From: Balneolales bacterium
GTDB lineage: Bacteria; Bacteroidota; Rhodothermia; Balneolales; Balneolaceae
Length of the DNA: 22,903 bases
NCBI GenBank assembly: GCA_030830725.1
Contig: JAURMN010000078.1
Location: forward strand, 1-22,903
Direction: 5' to 3'
The notes beneath the pieces were generated by a model. It was not told the DNA's origin and did not search any database. It was given only the letters and a program-made list of their open reading frames with translations. Below are positions 14,905 through 22,903 of the stretch, piece after piece; within the stretch, counting starts at the first letter, position 1, and the number at the start of each line of letters is the position of its first letter. The translations under genes were made by a program, and so were the position numbers.

Positions 14905-16062
14905 TCAAGATTGAGGATTTAACAATACGTTCACGAGTTTGTCCAAATCCTCCTTGGTATTGTAAACATGTGGTGAAACCCGAATCACATCTCCACGAAA
15001 TGAAACATGAATCTTTTCCTGATTCAATTGCTTCTTAATCTCATCAAGATTTTTGAAGTTTGGGAGACGGATTCCAAACAAATGTTCTCCTCTGTATTCG
15101 GGTTTTTCGATCCAATAACCCTGACAAATGAGTGTGTTCTGAGCGCTTTCGCAAATCTCTTTACAGTACTGCTGAATGGCAGCTGGTGTCCACTCAATCA
15201 ATTGCTCCAATGCTCTGGTGAGCATTGCCGTCAGGATAAAATTGGCGCTTTCCCCCACCTCAAACCGCTTTGCACCCTCCATATACTCTTCTTGGTAGTG
15301 AACAAGCTGACTAAAATCCTCACTTCCTTTTCTGGCCATCCAGCTGTTCTCCAAAGGGGAACCCTCGTGGAAATAATCCCCATAATAAGCGACCCCTATA
15401 GAGTAAGGACCCATCAACCATTTGTAGGCAGCTACAATAAGTGCATCGGGCTCAAAGACTTGAATATCGAAAGGCAGGGCACCCACAGATTGAGTCCCAT
15501 CGATTACTAATGCGGCTCCCACTTCTCGAGTACGATGTCGAATCGCTTCGAGGTCAAACATTGTTCCGTCAGCCCAATGAACATGGCCTATCGCCACCAA
15601 TTTTGTTCGATGAGTAATTGATTCTAAAAGGTTTTGATTCCAAAGAGCTCCCCTGTTTATTAGAGTTGCAGGAGCCGCTACCGTACGAACAATAACTCCT
15701 CTTTCTTTTTCTAGGGATTTCCAAGGGTAAACATTACTTGGAAATTGTTCCCCCACAACCAGAATTTCATCTCCCTTTCCAGCTTTTAAATTTTTTGCGA
15801 CAGTAGCCATGCCATAAGAGACCGAGGGAATGATAGCACAATGACTCGCATATGGCGCATTCACTAACGAAGCAAAGTGGTTCTTTACCCGATCTCCATA
15901 TCGAAAAAAATCTTCAGGTGGGAGGGATATTGGATTCTCTTTCTTTTGAATAGCTTCATTACCAGCTTTAGAGACCGCTTTCATCAGCGGTGACATGTAG
16001 CTGCAATTCAGATAAGTTTGATCACCTGAAAGATTGAAAAGATGGCGCTGGCAGGATAGCAT
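14905..16062 (-). CDS. Class V PLP-dependent aminotransferase (isopenicillin-N-epimerase/cysteine-desulfurase-like)
   Basis: This 385-residue cytosolic protein is a fold-type I, class V aminotransferase-like enzyme. TYLNCSYMSPLMKAV (16-30) is the N-terminal substrate-side motif. IGHVHWADGT (158-167) and VIDGTQSVGALPFD (186-199) contribute the PLP-contacting H162, D188 and Q191, and AAYKWLMGPYSIG (211-223) holds the Schiff-base lysine K214. The usual SGHKWLxGP is replaced here by AAYKWLMGP. The substrate could be cysteine, kynurenine or another amino acid; I cannot choose. Its ATG shares a base with the stop of the GPH transporter gene (TAATG), so the two are coupled, an odd pairing of a sugar-type transporter with an amino-acid enzyme. 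Confidence 0.87.
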   Translation of the reverse strand: MLSCQRHLFNLSGDQTYLNCSYMSPLMKAVSKAGNEAIQKKENPISLPPEDFFRYGDRVKNHFASLVNAPYASHCAIIPSVSYGMATVAKNLKAGKGDEILVVGEQFPSNVYPWKSLEKERGVIVRTVAAPATLINRGALWNQNLLESITHRTKLVAIGHVHWADGTMFDLEAIRHRTREVGAALVIDGTQSVGALPFDIQVFEPDALIVAAYKWLMGPYSIGVAYYGDYFHEGSPLENSWMARKGSEDFSQLVHYQEEYMEGAKRFEVGESANFILTAMLTRALEQLIEWTPAAIQQYCKEICESAQNTLICQGYWIEKPEYRGEHLFGIRLPNFKNLDEIKKQLNQEKIHVSFRGDVIRVSPHVYNTKEDLDKLVNVLLNPQS

Positions 16063-17429
16063 TAATTTTGCTGGTAACGAATGGCTTTTTGCTCTGTAAC
16101 TAGAAGAGTAGCAGCTGCGGATAAGAGTAAAGAGATTCCGGCAACAACCATTGCATAGATTGATTCTTCACCAAGAAGATTTTGGAAGAAGATTACACCT
16201 CCTAACGCAGCAACAATCTGAGGAATCACGATGAACATGTTAAATATCCCCATAGTAATGCCCATTTTATCAGGATCAACAGCACTGGAAAGCATCGCAT
16301 AGGGCATCGAAAGAATGCTGCCCCAGGCGATTCCAACAAAGGCAAACCAGAGGCCTAAATAGGCCGGATCTGGGAAATAGTACATGGCCAAAAATCCAAT
16401 CCCACCAATGAATAGAGAGCCCATGTGCAGGTATTTACGGTTGACGGTGTATCGGGCGGTATAAAACGTAAGTAACAAAGCAAAGACCATGGATGAAAGC
16501 CCATAAACTCCCATTTTTGAACCAACCAGATTCGATGCTTTTTGGAAAGCAGTATTTTGTGCATTGAACAAAGCCGCAGAAACCTCATCATTAAAATCAA
16601 AATTAGCTTCAAAAGGGGCAGGAGCTTGATATGTATGTTCCGTCAAGGCAGGATTGGCCATACTCCACATTGTAAAAAAAGCAAACCAACTGAAAAATTG
16701 AACAACTCCTAGCTTGGCCATCGTCGATGGCATATGAATGATGTTTTCCCATAATTCGGGCAGTAATCGAGTCGACTTGTTCTTCTCTTTAAAAGATTCG
16801 ATGTCCTCAGGTGGATATTCCGTTGTTGTAAATACGGTGTAAAGAATGCTAAATAAGAACACAAACGCTCCCACTGCAAATGCCACTTTTACCGACATAG
16901 GAACGATGTTTGGGCCTGCTACATCACTCACACCCAGTTGAGAAACAAGCCAAGGAAGGTTGCTTGCTGCCCACGTTCCAATTCCGATAATCAATGTTTG
17001 CGTTACAAATCCATAGGAGCGTTGATGATCTGGTAGCTTATCCGCAACCAACGCGCGGAAGGGCTCCATGCTAATATTGATAGACGCGTCCAATATCCAT
17101 AAAAAACCGACAGCAACCCACAAATAAGGAGAATGAGGAACGAAGAATAGGGCAATTGAACTCAACACGGCGCCAATCAAAAAGTAAGGTCTTCTTCTGC
17201 CAAAGCGCGTGTGCCAGGTTCGATCGGATAAATATCCAATGATGGGCTGAACAATCAAACCAGTCAATGGAGCTGCAATCCATAACAACGGAATTTCTTC
17301 CTTGGATGCGCCAAGTGTTTGAAAAATACGTGACATAAAAGCACCTTGAAGGGCAAACCCAAACTGAATACCCAAAAAACCAAAGCTCATATTCCAAATG
17401 TCCCAAAACCCGAGTGTCTGTTTTTTCAT
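16062..17429 (-). CDS. GPH/SLC45-type MFS sugar transporter
   Basis: This 455-residue protein has about 12 membrane segments and belongs to the glycoside-pentoside-hexuronide/SLC45 branch of MFS cation symporters. The N-terminus FWDIWNMSFGFLGIQFGFALQ (8-28, quoted in part), the loop YLSDRTWHTRFGRRRPYFLIG between helices 2 and 3, and SINISMEPFRALVADKLP are hallmarks of the sucrose/maltose-type group. A roughly 60-residue extramembrane segment (around residues 265-315) separates the two halves. It probably imports a disaccharide such as maltose with a proton or sodium. The GH13 enzyme at 20962-22854 could supply its substrate, though the genes are not adjacent. It is the first gene of a two-gene unit with the aminotransferase, and a well-formed promoter lies about 70 bases upstream. 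Confidence 0.87.
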   Translation of the reverse strand: MKKQTLGFWDIWNMSFGFLGIQFGFALQGAFMSRIFQTLGASKEEIPLLWIAAPLTGLIVQPIIGYLSDRTWHTRFGRRRPYFLIGAVLSSIALFFVPHSPYLWVAVGFLWILDASINISMEPFRALVADKLPDHQRSYGFVTQTLIIGIGTWAASNLPWLVSQLGVSDVAGPNIVPMSVKVAFAVGAFVFLFSILYTVFTTTEYPPEDIESFKEKNKSTRLLPELWENIIHMPSTMAKLGVVQFFSWFAFFTMWSMANPALTEHTYQAPAPFEANFDFNDEVSAALFNAQNTAFQKASNLVGSKMGVYGLSSMVFALLLTFYTARYTVNRKYLHMGSLFIGGIGFLAMYYFPDPAYLGLWFAFVGIAWGSILSMPYAMLSSAVDPDKMGITMGIFNMFIVIPQIVAALGGVIFFQNLLGEESIYAMVVAGISLLLSAAATLLVTEQKAIRYQQN

Positions 17430-17499
17430 AGGTAATTTTATTTGGCAGGTGGTATTTAATCACAAATAAATGTGATATTGACAGATCGATTTGATGAAG

Positions 17500-17529
17500 C
17501 AAAAGTAATGGATTAATTTAAAAAAACAA
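17500..17529 (-). promoter_or_regulatory. Bacteroidota promoter for the transporter-aminotransferase unit
   Basis: On the minus strand, TTG (17529-17527) is followed after 19 bases by TACTTTTG (17507-17500), matching the Bacteroidota -33/-7 consensus (TTG and TAnnTTTG). The spacer is T- and A-rich. Transcription would begin near 17494, leaving an untranslated leader of about 65 bases before the start at 17429. Confidence 0.55.
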
Positions 17530-17638
17530 GCTTGTAAGACTTGAATGATCTACTCAATGATTCGATAAACTAATCCTTCTTACCTGCGATTGATCTTGGA
17601 TTATTCTTCAGATATATCATAACGTTAATTAATGACTC

Positions 17639-20146
17639 ATGAGTTTGAGAAAAGAAATTACAAGAAGACTGTTTTGGTCTATTTTACTTTCGATTTCCCC
17701 ATTGTTTGGACATGTATTTGCACAACGCGCTGCAACGGATGTCATTTCTGAAAAAACAAAAGGGTTTGCTAAGGCAGAAGGATTTTATTCCACTTATTAT
17801 GATGCAGGAAAGGATCAACTATGGTTGGAAGTAGATCTGACAGAAGGGAATACAACGCCCATCGGAAAAACGGCAAGATCAAAAGAGTTTCTATACATCA
17901 ATTCCTTGGCAGCCGGGGTAGGTTCCAATGATATCGGATTGGATCGCGGTCAATTGGGAGATACCCGTGTCGTTTATTTTGAACGTCGTGGTCCCAAATT
18001 ACTTTTGATCCAGCCCAATCTAGACTATCGCGCTGAGACGGATAATCCGCTGGAACGGAAATCGGTGGCAGAAGCTTTTGCGTCTTCAGTTCTATGGGGA
18101 TTCGAAATCGTTGCAGAAGAAGGCAGTCGAGTTTTAGTGGATTTCTCCCCATTTTTAATGCGCGATGCTCATGGCGTGGCCGAAAGACTTCAGTCCTCGG
18201 GTCAGGGAACGTACTCGTTGGATAAAAGCCGTTCTGCATTGTATACCGAGGCGATTCTGAATTTTCCTTTCAACAGTGAATTTGAAGCGATTCTAACCTT
18301 TAGCGGAACCCGTTCTGGAGGTTGGGTTCGTTCCGTTACTCCCACACCAGAAGCCCTTACGGTTCGACAGCATCACTCTTTTGTGAAATTGCCGGATTCG
18401 GGATATCAAAAGCGAGAGTATGATCCAAGGGCCGGGTATTTTGGAATCACCTATCAAGACTATGGGACACCTATTACCGAGCCACTTGTAAAACGTTATA
18501 TCGCCCGACATCGACTCGAGAAAAAAGACCCCACCGCCGCCATAAGTGAGCCAGTCGAGCCGATTATCTATTACTTGGATAATGGAACTCCGGAACCTGT
18601 AAGAAGTGCTCTTTTGGATGGAGCCCGTTGGTGGAACCAGGCGTTTGAAGCCGCCGGATATAAAGATGCATTTCGAGTGGAGATCCTTCCTGAGGATGCG
18701 CATCCACTGGATGTGAGATACAATGTGATTCAATGGATTCATCGCTCCACACGAGGGTGGTCTTATGGAGCATCCGTAACGGATCCCAGGACAGGAGAAA
18801 TTATTAAAGGCCATGTTTCATTAGGCTCGTTGCGTGTCCGTCAGGATTATTTAATTGCCAATGGCTTGTTATCACCATTTGACGAAGAGGGTGAATTACG
18901 GGAAGATGCATCCAAAGAGTCCCTGGAAATGGCATTGGCTCGTATCCGACAGCTTTCCGCTCACGAAGTGGGACATACTCTGGGAATTATGCATAACTTT
19001 GCAGCCAGTACTAATCAAGATGCCTCGGTTATGGATTACCCTCATCCACAACCTCGCTTGATCGATGAGGATGGTGAGGTTGTGATCGATCTCACCTCTC
19101 CATATGACGTTGGAATAGGAGAGTGGGATAAATTAGCGATACGATACGGATATGAAGAGTTTACAGAGGGAACGAATGAAAAAGAGGCATTACATAATCT
19201 TCTGGAAGAGGGCTACGCTTCAGGACTACGATTCATTTCTGATCAGGACGCTAGAGCTCAGGGAGGTACTCACCCTTATGCCCATTTATGGGACTTCGGA
19301 TCAGATCCCGTGAAACAACTCTCTTTGATTATGGATATCCGTCGGAAAGCTCTGGAGACGTTTGACGAATCAGTAATCCCAGCTGGGCGAGCTCTTGCCG
19401 AAATGGAAGATGTACTCGTTCCCATCTATTTCATTCATCGATATCAGGTAGAGGCTACTGTAAAATTGGTCGCTGGACTTGATTATACCTATAAAGTGAA
19501 GGGAGATTCACAATCCGGGCCTCAAATTTTGGATGATCAAATCCAACGCTCTGCACTGGAGGTCCTGCTAAATACACTTCGTCCAGATGAATTAGCATTG
19601 CCTGAGCATGTTCTGAGTCAAATACCTCCACGTCCAGCAGGAATACAGTCCACGAGAGAGCTTTTCAGTGGTCAAACGGGGCCAGTTCTTGATGCATTGA
19701 CGATCGCGCAGACCTCTGCCGATTTCACCATTTCACTTCTGCTCCATCCCCATCGAGCGAATCGATTAGTGGAGTATTCAGCCAGAGCGGGTACCATTGG
19801 CCTTAAGGAAGTTGTGAACAGGCTTCTTCAGATAAGTTGGGATGGTGAGGAGTTTGGACAAAACTATGAAGGGCAAATCAACCGTGTCCTCAAGCATGTG
19901 GTTTTGCGAAATTTGTTTGCACTTGGCTCTTCTGATCAAACGAATCCCTTGACGAAGGCGATTGTTCATCAGGCTCTTGCAAATCTGAAGGACCAGTTAG
20001 AAGAGAAAGAAGACGCTGACAGCCTGTATGCTACTTACCTGATTGAAACGTATTTTGATGAACCTGGCACTTTTGAGGTTCCATCGGCACCATCACTACC
20101 ACCGGGGGCTCCAATAGGAATGGACTCATTTTGTACTATTCACTGA
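17639..20146 (+). CDS. Secreted zinc-dependent metalloprotease (DUF5117/DUF4953 family)
   Basis: This 835-residue protein starts with a Sec signal peptide (cleavage probably after HVFA, residue 28). The N-terminal part matches the DUF5118/DUF5117 region: FAKAEGFYSTYYDAGKDQLW, then NSLAAGVGSNDIGLDRG, and VVYFERRGPKLLL. The catalytic core has SAHEVGHTLGIMHNF with H442, E443, H446 and H452, the HExxHxxGxxH zinc site of metzincin-type peptidases. It is followed by SVMDYPHPQP, a Met-turn-like segment. The C-terminal DUF4953 part includes FIHRYQVEATVKLVAGLDY and ends with a Pro/Gly-rich tail PSLPPGAPIG. Such proteases are common and often multicopy in Bacteroidota; they are exported, but their natural substrates are unknown. 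No T9SS sorting domain is apparent. It stands alone between the divergent transporter and the downstream beta-barrel gene. Confidence 0.9.
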   Translation: MSLRKEITRRLFWSILLSISPLFGHVFAQRAATDVISEKTKGFAKAEGFYSTYYDAGKDQLWLEVDLTEGNTTPIGKTARSKEFLYINSLAAGVGSNDIGLDRGQLGDTRVVYFERRGPKLLLIQPNLDYRAETDNPLERKSVAEAFASSVLWGFEIVAEEGSRVLVDFSPFLMRDAHGVAERLQSSGQGTYSLDKSRSALYTEAILNFPFNSEFEAILTFSGTRSGGWVRSVTPTPEALTVRQHHSFVKLPDSGYQKREYDPRAGYFGITYQDYGTPITEPLVKRYIARHRLEKKDPTAAISEPVEPIIYYLDNGTPEPVRSALLDGARWWNQAFEAAGYKDAFRVEILPEDAHPLDVRYNVIQWIHRSTRGWSYGASVTDPRTGEIIKGHVSLGSLRVRQDYLIANGLLSPFDEEGELREDASKESLEMALARIRQLSAHEVGHTLGIMHNFAASTNQDASVMDYPHPQPRLIDEDGEVVIDLTSPYDVGIGEWDKLAIRYGYEEFTEGTNEKEALHNLLEEGYASGLRFISDQDARAQGGTHPYAHLWDFGSDPVKQLSLIMDIRRKALETFDESVIPAGRALAEMEDVLVPIYFIHRYQVEATVKLVAGLDYTYKVKGDSQSGPQILDDQIQRSALEVLLNTLRPDELALPEHVLSQIPPRPAGIQSTRELFSGQTGPVLDALTIAQTSADFTISLLLHPHRANRLVEYSARAGTIGLKEVVNRLLQISWDGEEFGQNYEGQINRVLKHVVLRNLFALGSSDQTNPLTKAIVHQALANLKDQLEEKEDADSLYATYLIETYFDEPGTFEVPSAPSLPPGAPIGMDSFCTIH

Positions 20147-20154
20147 TGGTTTTT

Positions 20155-20182
20155 CAAATGTTTTATTTGACTACCGTTTTTT
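20155..20182 (+). terminator. Weak hairpin with T-run after the protease gene
   Basis: CAAAT (20155-20159) and ATTTG (20165-20169) pair over a five-base loop, and a run of six T residues follows at 20177-20182. The stem is short and AT-only apart from the end pair, and the T-run is displaced by seven bases, so this is a weak candidate for ending the protease transcript. Confidence 0.22.
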
Positions 20183-20247
20183 AATTAATACATTCAAAAC
20201 AAGTACGTTCTCTTAGTTACTTATTCCATATTAAGGGGTTTATCCAT

Positions 20248-20952
20248 ATGAATTCAACGACAAAAGTATTACTTCCTTTATTCCTCTGTTTTCTTCCTCT
20301 TTTCATGATATCTAATTCGCTTCTACAAGCTCAGGATGTAATCTCTAAGAAATATGCAACTACAATTAGTGCTGGCACAAATGGAATAGGGGGAGACTTT
20401 ACTCTATTGATTAGTGAGCGTCTCAATACCAGAATCGGATTCCATGGGTTCAATTATACTTTGAATGGGACCATTGAAGATTCGCCAGATATTGAGTACG
20501 ATGGCAATCTTTCAATTAGTAGTTTTTCTCTTTTGGTTGATTACTATCCGTTTAAGAAAATCATTGGTTTGACGGCCGGTCTATATTTGCATTCCACTTC
20601 AATTGGTGCAAATGCTTTTCCAATCGAAACGTATGAAGTAGGTGGGAAAATTTTTGAAGTTGAAGAGTTGGGTTCTCTTGCAGCAAAGCTTAATTATTCA
20701 TCTAACCTAATGCCCTATGCCGGATTAGTATTTAGCAATCCGGTAGCGAGTGGAATTCCTCTGAAGTTGCATATGCAACTGGGCATTCTTTATAGTAAAG
20801 CCCCAAATTTTGAAATGTCAGGCACTGGAATGATTGCGCCTACAGCAGATAATCAGGTAGATCTTCAAGAAGGGCTTGATGAATTTAACTTCCTTCCAGT
20901 TATGAAAATCGGGTTTTCGTATAGATTTGGAAGTCGTAAATCTTCTGAGTGA
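20248..20952 (+). CDS. Probable small outer-membrane beta-barrel protein
   Basis: I do not recognise a specific family. The 234-residue protein has a Sec signal peptide (LLPLFLCFLPLFMISNSLL, cleaved near LQAQ, residue 33). The remainder alternates hydrophobic and polar residues in stretches typical of transmembrane beta-strands: TISAGTNGIGGDFTLLIS, RIGFHGFNYTLNG, SISSFSLLVDYYPF, GLTAGLYLHSTS, LMPYAGLVFSN, LHMQLGILYS, and a final KIGFSYRF ending in an aromatic residue. This suggests an 8-stranded barrel like OmpA/OmpW-type or 'outer membrane beta-barrel' proteins. It lies 101 bases after the protease gene and converges with the GH13 gene with an eight-base gap. A role in transport or surface integrity is possible; nothing in the sequence is more specific. 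Confidence 0.65.
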   Translation: MNSTTKVLLPLFLCFLPLFMISNSLLQAQDVISKKYATTISAGTNGIGGDFTLLISERLNTRIGFHGFNYTLNGTIEDSPDIEYDGNLSISSFSLLVDYYPFKKIIGLTAGLYLHSTSIGANAFPIETYEVGGKIFEVEELGSLAAKLNYSSNLMPYAGLVFSNPVASGIPLKLHMQLGILYSKAPNFEMSGTGMIAPTADNQVDLQEGLDEFNFLPVMKIGFSYRFGSRKSSE

Positions 20953-20961
20953 ATCTGGTGT

Positions 20962-22854
20962 TTAATTTAGGATATAGATGTAAGCGCCTTTATCTCTGAG
21001 TTCGACTGCGTGCTTGAGAGAAATCACTTCATTTGTGACAAGATTTGTACCAGTTGTAAACCCATCCAGCCTTTCATGGAATGGGTCAAGATTGAGAGTA
21101 AATGACTCATTTTTATTGAGTACAACCATGATGCTACGCTCAGAATTATATCGAAAATAGACATAGATCCCGTCATGTTTAGGAGCGAAATGCATGAGTG
21201 ATCCTTCGTGTATCAAGGGTTCATTTTTCCTCCAATTAAGAAGTTTCCGAAGATACTCCTGCATTTCTTTTTCCGAGGATAAGAGATTTTGAGATGTGAA
21301 TGCATTCTGTAAATCCCCACTCCAACCCCCTGGGAAGTCTCTTCTAATTTGGCCATGCCCATGTGGGGCTTTGCTTTCCAATAGGATTTCGGAGCCATAA
21401 TAGAGTTGTGGGATTCCTCTAGTTGTCAATAAAAACGCAAGCCCCATTTTGTACAAATCGAGGTCTTTATCGAGCTGTTGATAGAATCGCAACATATCAT
21501 GATTATCTCCAAAAATGACCATATTTTTCGGATCTGGATAGATGTAATCAAGAGATAAAAGCTCATAGAGCTCAATCCAGCCTGAATTCCAGTTTTCAGC
21601 ATTTTTGAGAGCGTTTGTTAATGTAACTTGGAGCGGAAAGTCCATTAGGCTTGGAAGACAGGATCCAATTGTACCAGATTGATCAGACCCTCGCTGCCAT
21701 TTAGACAAGATTAAGGGAGAAACTCCCCATTCTTCACCAACGATATTAAAGTCCGGGTACTCATTCATGATTCTGCATGTCCATCTTTCGAGAAACTCCT
21801 TAGATGCATAAGGGTGTGTATCATGACGAATACCGTCCAGCCCGGCGTACTCAATCCACCAGATTGAATTGGTAATTAAATAATCGGCCAGAAGTGGATG
21901 ATTCTGATTCAAATCAGGCATTGTTGGAACGAACCAACCGTCAGTGAACAGCGCTTTATCAATCTCTGAAGCATATGGATCCGTGAGGGTAGTTCGCCGA
22001 TGATTGGTTTCTTGATAGGACCCTGTAAAATGGATCCACTCATTGTCTGGAAGATCTTTCATCCACCAATGCTCGGATCCGGAGTGATTCATGATCATAT
22101 CCATGATCAGTTTCAAGTCTCTTTTTTCGGTTTCAATTCCCAGAGTTTGATAGAGTTCATTACTTCCGAAACGAGGATCAGTTTTATAATAATCCGTTGT
22201 AGCATATCCATGGTAGGAAGCCTCTGGTTGAGCATTTTCAAGTACTGGATTTAGCCAGATTGATGTGAAACCCATTTTGGATAGGTAATCGAGATGATCT
22301 AATACTCCTTGAATGTCGCCACCATGGCGACCATAATCATCGGATCGATTTAGTTGATCTGAGTACCCGTCTACGGAATCATTTTCAAGATCTCCGTTCG
22401 CAAATCGATCCGGAGTAATGAGATAGATAACATCAGAACTATTAAACCCTTCTCTATTTTGAGATAATTCGTCACGTTGGAAGAGGGGGTAGGTAAGCTG
22501 AAAAAAAGACTCATCAGGGGTATCCGTCAGCTGATCTTGAGTATAAAAATCAATGCGTATATCCCCAGGAGACGTATCTCTGGGAATCGAGAGATATAAG
22601 AACACATAATTTGGATTCTCAACCTTTTCAACTCGGTCCAGTTTAACACTCGGATGATGGATAACGGGTTTATAGGAGGTGAGATTATCACCATAAAGTA
22701 AAATCTGATGAGTAGAATCTTTGAATCCAATCCACCAGTTTTCGGGCTCTACGCGATGGATCGGATATTTCGAATTCTGAGCATACCCTGAACATGTAAC
22801 ACCTATGGCCAGCCACAAGCCTAGTCCAATATTGGAATAGAATCTTTTATCCAT
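20962..22854 (-). CDS. Secreted GH13 alpha-amylase / cyclomaltodextrinase-type enzyme (SusA-like)
   Basis: This 630-residue glycoside hydrolase has a Sec signal peptide (cleavage near GYA, residue 25), an N-terminal immunoglobulin-like cyclomaltodextrinase domain (about 30-125), the GH13 (beta/alpha)8 barrel, and a C-terminal beta-domain (about 545-630). GH13 regions are visible in order: DMIMNH (252-257, region I), GLDGIRHDTHPY (338-349) with nucleophile D345, IVGEEWG (371-377) with acid/base E374, and FGDNHD (448-453) with D453. This layout matches neopullulanase/cyclomaltodextrinase and Bacteroides SusA, which cut starch, pullulan or cyclodextrins in the periplasm into maltose units. It faces leftward on its own. 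The GPH transporter at 16062-17429 could take up its products. The upstream region is cut by the window, so its operon context is unknown. Confidence 0.9.
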   Translation of the reverse strand: MDKRFYSNIGLGLWLAIGVTCSGYAQNSKYPIHRVEPENWWIGFKDSTHQILLYGDNLTSYKPVIHHPSVKLDRVEKVENPNYVFLYLSIPRDTSPGDIRIDFYTQDQLTDTPDESFFQLTYPLFQRDELSQNREGFNSSDVIYLITPDRFANGDLENDSVDGYSDQLNRSDDYGRHGGDIQGVLDHLDYLSKMGFTSIWLNPVLENAQPEASYHGYATTDYYKTDPRFGSNELYQTLGIETEKRDLKLIMDMIMNHSGSEHWWMKDLPDNEWIHFTGSYQETNHRRTTLTDPYASEIDKALFTDGWFVPTMPDLNQNHPLLADYLITNSIWWIEYAGLDGIRHDTHPYASKEFLERWTCRIMNEYPDFNIVGEEWGVSPLILSKWQRGSDQSGTIGSCLPSLMDFPLQVTLTNALKNAENWNSGWIELYELLSLDYIYPDPKNMVIFGDNHDMLRFYQQLDKDLDLYKMGLAFLLTTRGIPQLYYGSEILLESKAPHGHGQIRRDFPGGWSGDLQNAFTSQNLLSSEKEMQEYLRKLLNWRKNEPLIHEGSLMHFAPKHDGIYVYFRYNSERSIMVVLNKNESFTLNLDPFHERLDGFTTGTNLVTNEVISLKHAVELRDKGAYIYILN

Positions 22855-22903
22855 GGCGTGATTATGAAGCTAAATAGCTGTTTGAATGTATATAAACTGC
22901 TTC

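Noticed and set aside
15007..15510. 167-residue plus-strand ORF within the aminotransferase gene
   Set aside because: It is antisense to a protein with an intact PLP-binding lysine motif; no independent support.
1..22903. CRISPR arrays, tRNA or rRNA genes, insertion sequences, phage genes
   Set aside because: I saw no regularly spaced repeats, no tRNA-like TTCRANNC arms in the gaps, and no transposase or integrase motifs; intergenic gaps are all shorter than about 260 bases.

Overview
The window looks like chromosomal DNA of a Bacteroidota or Balneolota-type bacterium. Supporting signs are AT-leaning codon use, Bacteroidota-style promoter boxes (TAnnTTTG) upstream of at least three genes, mostly SD-less starts, many lipoprotein and Tat signals, and families common in that group: DUF1080, DUF2452, DUF5117/DUF4953 zinc proteases, and GMC oxidoreductase with a 'gluconate 2-dehydrogenase subunit 3' partner. 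The exact genus cannot be read from the sequence. I see no rRNA, tRNA, CRISPR array, transposase or integrase, and no intergenic stretch longer than about 260 bases.

Left region (1-12430) is a carbohydrate-oxidation locus. A NupG-like MFS permease (cut by the left edge) is read leftward. Diverging from it is a rightward series: a Gfo/Idh/MocA oxidoreductase, a cytosolic TIM-barrel isomerase/epimerase, a lipoprotein TIM-barrel enzyme, a GMC flavoprotein with its Tat-exported small subunit, a DUF1080 (3-keto-disaccharide hydrolase family) lipoprotein, and a second GMC flavoprotein with its own Tat-exported small subunit. A PfkB sugar kinase lies on the opposite strand, followed by a Tat-exported hydroxypyruvate-isomerase-like TIM barrel. 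Both GMC proteins lack signal peptides but carry a C-X5-C-X3-C motif like that of FAD glucose dehydrogenase, so they probably cross the membrane with their Tat-bearing partners. Taken together, the genes suggest a periplasmic route in which glycosides are oxidised to keto-glycosides, cleaved by DUF1080 and/or exported TIM-barrel enzymes, imported by the MFS permease, and then reduced, isomerised and phosphorylated inside. No SusC/SusD pair, cytochrome c subunit or regulator is present in the window.

Middle region (12447-17429) holds a DUF2452 protein, a lipoprotein gene whose signal sequence and body lie in different frames (probable frameshift), a PhoD-type phosphatase lipoprotein, and an overlapping pair on the minus strand: a GPH/SLC45-type sugar transporter followed by a class V aminotransferase, preceded by a good Bacteroidota promoter.

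Right region (17639-22854) holds a large secreted zinc metalloprotease, a small probable outer-membrane beta-barrel protein, and on the minus strand a secreted GH13 alpha-amylase/cyclomaltodextrinase (SusA-like), which could supply maltodextrins to the GPH transporter.
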